Assembly: GCA_017501245.1 (NCBI GenBank)
Contig: JAFVXI010000027.1
Location: 1 to 64,000, forward strand
DNA: 64,000 nucleotides
Origin: Clostridia bacterium
GTDB taxonomy: Bacteria; Bacillota; Clostridia; Oscillospirales; CAG-272
Direction of reading: 5' to 3'
In this document: positions 59,936 to 64,000 of the stretch, piece by piece
Layout of the letters: every line of letters starts with the position of its first letter
Numbering within the stretch: the first letter of the stretch is position 1
Program-made: the position numbers and the translations under genes
Notes under the pieces: model-generated
What the model was told of the DNA's origin: nothing
What the model saw: the letters and a program-made list of their open reading frames with translations, nothing else
The model's database searches: none

Positions 59936-60796
59936 ATGATATACACTATATCGAACGGCACTCTGACCGCCAAGATCGACAGCATGGGCGCCGAGCTCAT
60001 CTCGCTCGCATCGGCAGCTGAGGAATATATCTGGCAGGGCGAGATCTGGAACAGCCACGCCCCCGTGCTCTTCCCTGCCTGCGGCAGGATCGTCGGAAAC
60101 ACCTACACCTATCAGGGCAAGAGCTACAATATGGGTAAGCACGGCTTCGCCCACACGAGCGACTTTGCCGCCGAGACGGTGGAGGACGACAGGCTCGTTC
60201 TCGCAATCGAAACGACGCCCGAGAGCTACGCCTCCTTCCCCTTTGAGTTCAAGCTCGAAGCTGAGTTTGCCCTTGAGGGCGACACGCTGAGGGTCAGCTT
60301 TACCGTCTATAACAAGGACGGAGCCGCTATGCCCTTTATGTTCGGCTGGCACCCCGCCTTCAACCTCCTCGGCGATGAGCCCGTAGAGACCTACAAGCTT
60401 CATTTCGGCGAGACGAACTGCCTGACGCATCACCTGCTCACCGACACCAAGTTTGTTTCCGGAGCTATCGAGGCATATCCCATCGAAGGCGGCGAATACA
60501 CTATCTCGGAGGAGGAGATCTACTCTCAGGATACGCTCATCTTCTCCGACACCCTCGGCAAGGTCAAGCTCTATAATCCCGCCTGCGAGCGCTCGCTCGA
60601 GATCTCCTGGTCGGATAACCTGCCCTACCTCGCACTCTGGAAGTGGCCGCTCTCGAGCGCAAGATACATCTGCATCGAGCCCTGGTCCGGCCTCCCCGGC
60701 GACGGCGTGAGCGCCGAGGTCTGGGAAAACAGACTTAACGTCACTCTCCCCGCAGGCGAGCAAGAGAGCTTCGTTTACACCGTAAAATGCAAATAA
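59936..60796 (+). CDS. Aldose 1-epimerase family protein (LacX-like)
   Basis: This 286-aa protein opens YTISNGTLTAKIDSMGAELISL and shows NSHAPVLFPACGRI, MGKHGFAHTSDF, FMFGWHPAFNL and CIEPWSGLPGD, signatures of the galactose mutarotase-like LacX subgroup. It interconverts sugar anomers or handles a phosphorylated sugar. It starts 14 nt after the thrS stop, so it is probably co-transcribed with it. Confidence 0.88.
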   Translation: MIYTISNGTLTAKIDSMGAELISLASAAEEYIWQGEIWNSHAPVLFPACGRIVGNTYTYQGKSYNMGKHGFAHTSDFAAETVEDDRLVLAIETTPESYASFPFEFKLEAEFALEGDTLRVSFTVYNKDGAAMPFMFGWHPAFNLLGDEPVETYKLHFGETNCLTHHLLTDTKFVSGAIEAYPIEGGEYTISEEEIYSQDTLIFSDTLGKVKLYNPACERSLEISWSDNLPYLALWKWPLSSARYICIEPWSGLPGDGVSAEVWENRLNVTLPAGEQESFVYTVKCK

Positions 60797-60828
60797 TGGT
60801 TAGCAAATAACCGACTTTTATCTCTCAT

Positions 60829-60879
60829 AGCACCGACACTCGAACAGGTTTACTATACTCATCCTGAGCGTCGGTGCTA
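60829..60879. repeat. Inverted repeat between epimerase and ABC exporter genes
   Basis: ATAGCACCGAC pairs with GTCGGTGCTAT over a 30-nt loop. No T-run follows, so its role as a terminator is doubtful. The rest of the gap (60,880-61,019) holds a GTGGGC/GCCCAC hairpin just before the exporter ribosome site. Confidence 0.45.
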
Positions 60880-61019
60880 TCCTTGCGAGAGGATCGTCTC
60901 TGCGCCTCGGCTTTTCCGTCGCGCCCGACCTCCCGCATTTTCCTTCGCGCGCACGTGCGGAGGCGATCCCGATAATCGTTTTATGTGGGCGGCGTGATCT
61001 GCCCACGGAGGATAAAGGC

Positions 61020-62747
61020 TTGAAAAGACTTTTGAAACATCTTAAGGGCTTATACAAGGAGAGCGTGCTCGGCCCGCTCTTTAAGCTCTGCGAGGCTACG
61101 CTTGAATTGATCGTCCCCTTGATCGTCGCATCCATCGTTGACTACGGCATCGGCGGCGAGGGCGGCGTCGGACACACGGTATTTATGAGCATTCTTCTCG
61201 TGCTTTTCGGTGCCGTCGGTCTCGGCTTCTCGGTGGTAGCACAATATTTTTGCGCTAAGGCGTCGGTCGGCTTTGCCACACGCATAAGAGGCGCACTTTT
61301 TGACAAGATACAGACCTTCTCGTACAGCGACATCGACAGGCTCGGCACGTCGACTATGATGACGAGGATGACGGCGGACACCTCCAAGGTACAGAATGGA
61401 CTGAACCTTGCGTTAAGGCTGCTCTTGCGCTCACCCTTCGTCGTTTTCGGTGCGCTCATTATGGCGTTTATCGTTGATGCACGCTCGGCTATCAGCTTTG
61501 CCGTGGTCATCCCGATCCTTGCCGTGGTGGTGTTCAGCATTATGCTGATCTCAATGCCGCTCTACAAGCGCACGCAGAATGCGACCGACGGAATTCTTTT
61601 ACGCACGAGGGAAAATCTCTCCGGCGTGAGGGTCATCCGCGCCTTCTGCCAGGAGGAGGACGAGATGGCAGCCTTCTCGGAGGCTAACACGCATCTGACC
61701 GGCATACAGAAGAAGGTCGGAATGATCTCCTCGCTCCTCAACCCCCTCACATACGTCATCATCAACCTCGCCATCCTCTGGCTTATGGAGCTTGGCGCAA
61801 TACAGGTGTCCGACGGAGTGCTCAGTGCGGGCGAGGTGCTTGCGCTCTACAACTATATGTCGCAGATACTCGTCGAGCTGATAAAGCTTGCGAACCTGAT
61901 AATTCAGATCACACGTGCGCTTGCAAGCGCATCGAGGATCGCAGACGTGCTTGACATCCCCTCGAGCGAGCGCTCGGGTGAGATCACCGAGGGGGCAGGC
62001 GGCGACGTTGCCGTTTCGCTCTCGGGTGTTTCGCTCACCTACGGCGGCTCCTCGGAGCCCTCCCTCTCGGGTATAGACCTCACGGTCAGGCGCGGAGAGA
62101 CCGTCGGCATCATCGGCGGCACGGGCTCGGGCAAGACCTCGCTCGTCAACCTCATCCCGGGCTTCTACCCCGCTACGGAGGGCAAGGTGCTTATCGACGG
62201 CGTTCCGGTTGAAGACTACGACGTCGTGGCGCTGCGCGAGAGGATCGGCATCGTTCCCCAGCGTGCGGTGCTTTTCCGCGGCACGGTCAGGGACAATATG
62301 CGCCTCGGGCATAAGGACGCAACCGACGCAGAGATAGCAGAGGCACTAAAGGTGGCGCAGGTCTACGACGTCGTTTGCGAAAAGGGCGGCCTGGACGCCA
62401 TCATCGAGGAGGGCGGACAGAACCTCTCGGGCGGACAGAAGCAGAGGCTGACCATCGCAAGGGCTCTCGTCGGCTCGCCCGATATACTTATACTTGACGA
62501 CTCCGCCTCGGCTCTCGACTACGCAACCGACGCCGCACTCCGCAGGGCGATCAAGACCCTTGAGGGTGAGCGCACGGTGTTTATCGTGTCGCAGAGGACC
62601 TCCTCTATCATGCACGCTGACAAGATCGTCGTGCTTGAGGACGGAGAGGCTGTGGCAGTCGGAAGCCATAAGGAGCTCCTCGGCTCCTGCGATATCTACC
62701 GTGAGATCCACGAATCTCAGTTCGGAGGAGGTGAGCAGGTTGGCTAA
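61020..62747 (+). CDS. Heterodimeric ABC exporter, subunit with degenerate ATP site (BmrC/TM287-like)
   Basis: This 575-aa half-transporter uses TTG as start, 8 nt after GGAGG. Six membrane helices (about 15-300) precede the nucleotide-binding domain: Walker A GGTGSGKTSL, signature NLSGGQKQR, Walker B ILILDDSASALD. The catalytic Glu is Asp and the switch His is Gln (VSQRTSS), the pattern of the non-catalytic half of heterodimeric multidrug or lipid exporters. Its stop overlaps the next gene by 8 nt. Confidence 0.9.
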   Translation: MKRLLKHLKGLYKESVLGPLFKLCEATLELIVPLIVASIVDYGIGGEGGVGHTVFMSILLVLFGAVGLGFSVVAQYFCAKASVGFATRIRGALFDKIQTFSYSDIDRLGTSTMMTRMTADTSKVQNGLNLALRLLLRSPFVVFGALIMAFIVDARSAISFAVVIPILAVVVFSIMLISMPLYKRTQNATDGILLRTRENLSGVRVIRAFCQEEDEMAAFSEANTHLTGIQKKVGMISSLLNPLTYVIINLAILWLMELGAIQVSDGVLSAGEVLALYNYMSQILVELIKLANLIIQITRALASASRIADVLDIPSSERSGEITEGAGGDVAVSLSGVSLTYGGSSEPSLSGIDLTVRRGETVGIIGGTGSGKTSLVNLIPGFYPATEGKVLIDGVPVEDYDVVALRERIGIVPQRAVLFRGTVRDNMRLGHKDATDAEIAEALKVAQVYDVVCEKGGLDAIIEEGGQNLSGGQKQRLTIARALVGSPDILILDDSASALDYATDAALRRAIKTLEGERTVFIVSQRTSSIMHADKIVVLEDGEAVAVGSHKELLGSCDIYREIHESQFGGGEQVG

Positions 62748-64000
62748 GAAGCAGGAAAAGGCAAAGAGAGGAACACTCGGCAAGGTGCTCAGATATATAG
62801 GCAGATACAAGCTGCTTCTGCCCGTGTCTATCCTTCTCGCTCTCGTCACCGTCGCACTGACGCTGTATATACCCATGATCATCGGTGATATCATAGATAT
62901 CATCGGCTCGGGCTACGTCGATATGCCCGCCATCGCAGAGAAGCTCGGCACAGCGGCAATTCTCATTGGGCTGACCGCACTTGCGCAGTGGCTGATGAGC
63001 ACGATCAACAACAGGGTCGCTTATCACGTCGTAAGAGATATGCGAAACGACGCCTTCAGAAGGATGAGCTCGCTTCCCCTCTCTTATATCGACACGCATC
63101 CGCACGGCGACACCGTCAACAGGGTCATCAACGATGCGGATCAGTTTACCGAGGGTCTGCTCCTCGGCTTTACTCAGCTGTTTACGGGCGTTCTGACCAT
63201 CATCGGAACTCTCGCATTTATGATCTATATCAACTGGATCGTGGCGATAGTCGTCGTCGTGCTGACGCCGATGTCGCTCTTTATCGCAAAATTCATCGCC
63301 TCGAGGACGCACTCGATGTTTAAGGAGAGATCCGAGAGAGAGGCGGAGGCGACCTCGCTCATCGGCGAGATGATCGGAAACCAGAAGCTCGTCAAGGCGT
63401 TTTCCTATGAGGATGAGGCGTGCGAGAGATTTGCCGACGCTAACGGCAGGCTCGGGCGTGCGACGCTCGACGCCATCTTCTACTCCTCGCTCGTTAACCC
63501 CACGACGAGATTTATCAACAGCGTAGTTTATGCGGCGGTTGCGCTCACGGGCGCTCTGCTCGCCATCGGCTCGCTCGGGGCTGAGGCGGCGTTCACGATC
63601 GGTGAATTGTCCTGTCTTTTAGCCTATACGAATCAGTACACCAAGCCGTTCAACGAGATCTCGGGCGTTATCGCCGAGTTCCAGAACGCTCTCGCCTGCG
63701 CATCCCGTGTGTTTGACCTCATCGAGGCTGAGCCCGAGGTGAGCGATGCGGGTGCGGGGCTTCTCGGAAGAGCCGAGGGCAGGGTCGAGCTTGAGGACGT
63801 GCACTTCTCCTACACTCCCGAAAAGCCTCTGATCGAGGGGCTATCGCTCTCTGTCAAGCCCGGCGAGAGGATCGCCATCGTCGGTCCTACGGGCTGCGGA
63901 AAGACCACGCTGATAAACCTTCTTATGCGCTTCTACGACGTTAAGAGCGGCTCTATCAGGGTCGAGGGGGAGGATATCAGAGAGGTCACGAGGCATAGCC
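62740..64000 (+). CDS. Heterodimeric ABC exporter, second subunit (cut by window end)
   Basis: The frame begins at TTG 62740-62742 behind GGAGGTGAG and overlaps the previous gene by 8 nt; an in-frame GTG at 62731 is too close to the ribosome site. It is open to the edge (about 420 residues): basic N-terminus, six membrane helices (PVSILLALVTVALTLYIPMI, IGTLAFMIYINWIVAIVVVV), an intracellular coupling loop region, then Walker A GPTGCGKTTL. The signature, Walker B and H-loop lie beyond the window. It should provide the catalytic ATP site missing from its partner. Confidence 0.92.
   Translation, partial: MAKKQEKAKRGTLGKVLRYIGRYKLLLPVSILLALVTVALTLYIPMIIGDIIDIIGSGYVDMPAIAEKLGTAAILIGLTALAQWLMSTINNRVAYHVVRDMRNDAFRRMSSLPLSYIDTHPHGDTVNRVINDADQFTEGLLLGFTQLFTGVLTIIGTLAFMIYINWIVAIVVVVLTPMSLFIAKFIASRTHSMFKERSEREAEATSLIGEMIGNQKLVKAFSYEDEACERFADANGRLGRATLDAIFYSSLVNPTTRFINSVVYAAVALTGALLAIGSLGAEAAFTIGELSCLLAYTNQYTKPFNEISGVIAEFQNALACASRVFDLIEAEPEVSDAGAGLLGRAEGRVELEDVHFSYTPEKPLIEGLSLSVKPGERIAIVGPTGCGKTTLINLLMRFYDVKSGSIRVEGEDIREVTRHS

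Overview
The window (64 kb, moderate to high G+C) looks like the chromosome of an anaerobic, spore-forming Firmicute of class Clostridia, probably an uncultured plant-polysaccharide degrader from a gut. This is inferred from spoIIR, ricT, a SleL-like spore protein, Gram-positive Shine-Dalgarno sites and sigma-A promoters, a threonine T-box, an ECF S component, MsmX/UgpC-type sugar ATPases and long LplA/YtcQ-type binding lipoproteins. No tRNA, rRNA, insertion sequence, integrase or CRISPR array was seen.

Region 1 (1-14,025, all minus). A secreted repeat protein runs off the left edge. Next comes a long operon for pectin/rhamnogalacturonan oligosaccharides: ECF-S-like membrane protein, LplB- and LplC-type permeases, 717-aa binding lipoprotein, two small membrane proteins, sugar ATPase, two more small membrane proteins, GH28, GH105, TIM-barrel isomerase and a second sugar ATPase. 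Region 2 (14,438-22,068, minus) holds a TIM-barrel/metallo-beta-lactamase fusion, a membrane protein, and a fatty-acid activation operon (FakA, PlsX, DegV/FakB, a GNAT-like protein, acyl carrier protein).

Region 3 (22,416-23,754, plus) is a two-gene unit with a secreted DNA/RNA nuclease. Region 4 (24,104-32,978, minus) is the most unusual part: a 2,234-aa secreted RHS/YD-repeat polymorphic-toxin candidate preceded by a 17-codon leader ORF. It is followed by three tandem paralogous membrane proteins that look like an immunity array. The second and third are each preceded by an identical 90-bp relic encoding a variant of the RHS C-terminal tip.

Region 5 (33,352-34,932, minus) is a likely vitamin B12 uptake operon with a cobalamin riboswitch. 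Region 6 (35,495-40,108) contains DUF1846, GH2, spoIIR and smpB; the spoIIR Shine-Dalgarno lies in a 10-bp inverted repeat. Region 7 (40,453-43,238, minus) is a heavy-metal efflux operon (ArsR/CadC regulator, HMA chaperone, P1B ATPase) with 50-bp tandem repeats. Region 8 (43,918-46,781, minus) is a PqqD-like/nucleotidyltransferase/secreted-protease operon. A SleL-like protein without GH18 catalytic acids is divergent from it.

Region 9 (48,383-55,544) carries the conserved housekeeping neighbourhood known from Bacillus (tatD, metG, holB, ricT, yabB, rsmI), with a small ferredoxin inserted. Region 10 (55,700-64,000) holds a second GH28-like protein, a His-less HPr homologue, thrS under a T-box, an aldose epimerase and a heterodimeric ABC exporter cut by the right edge.
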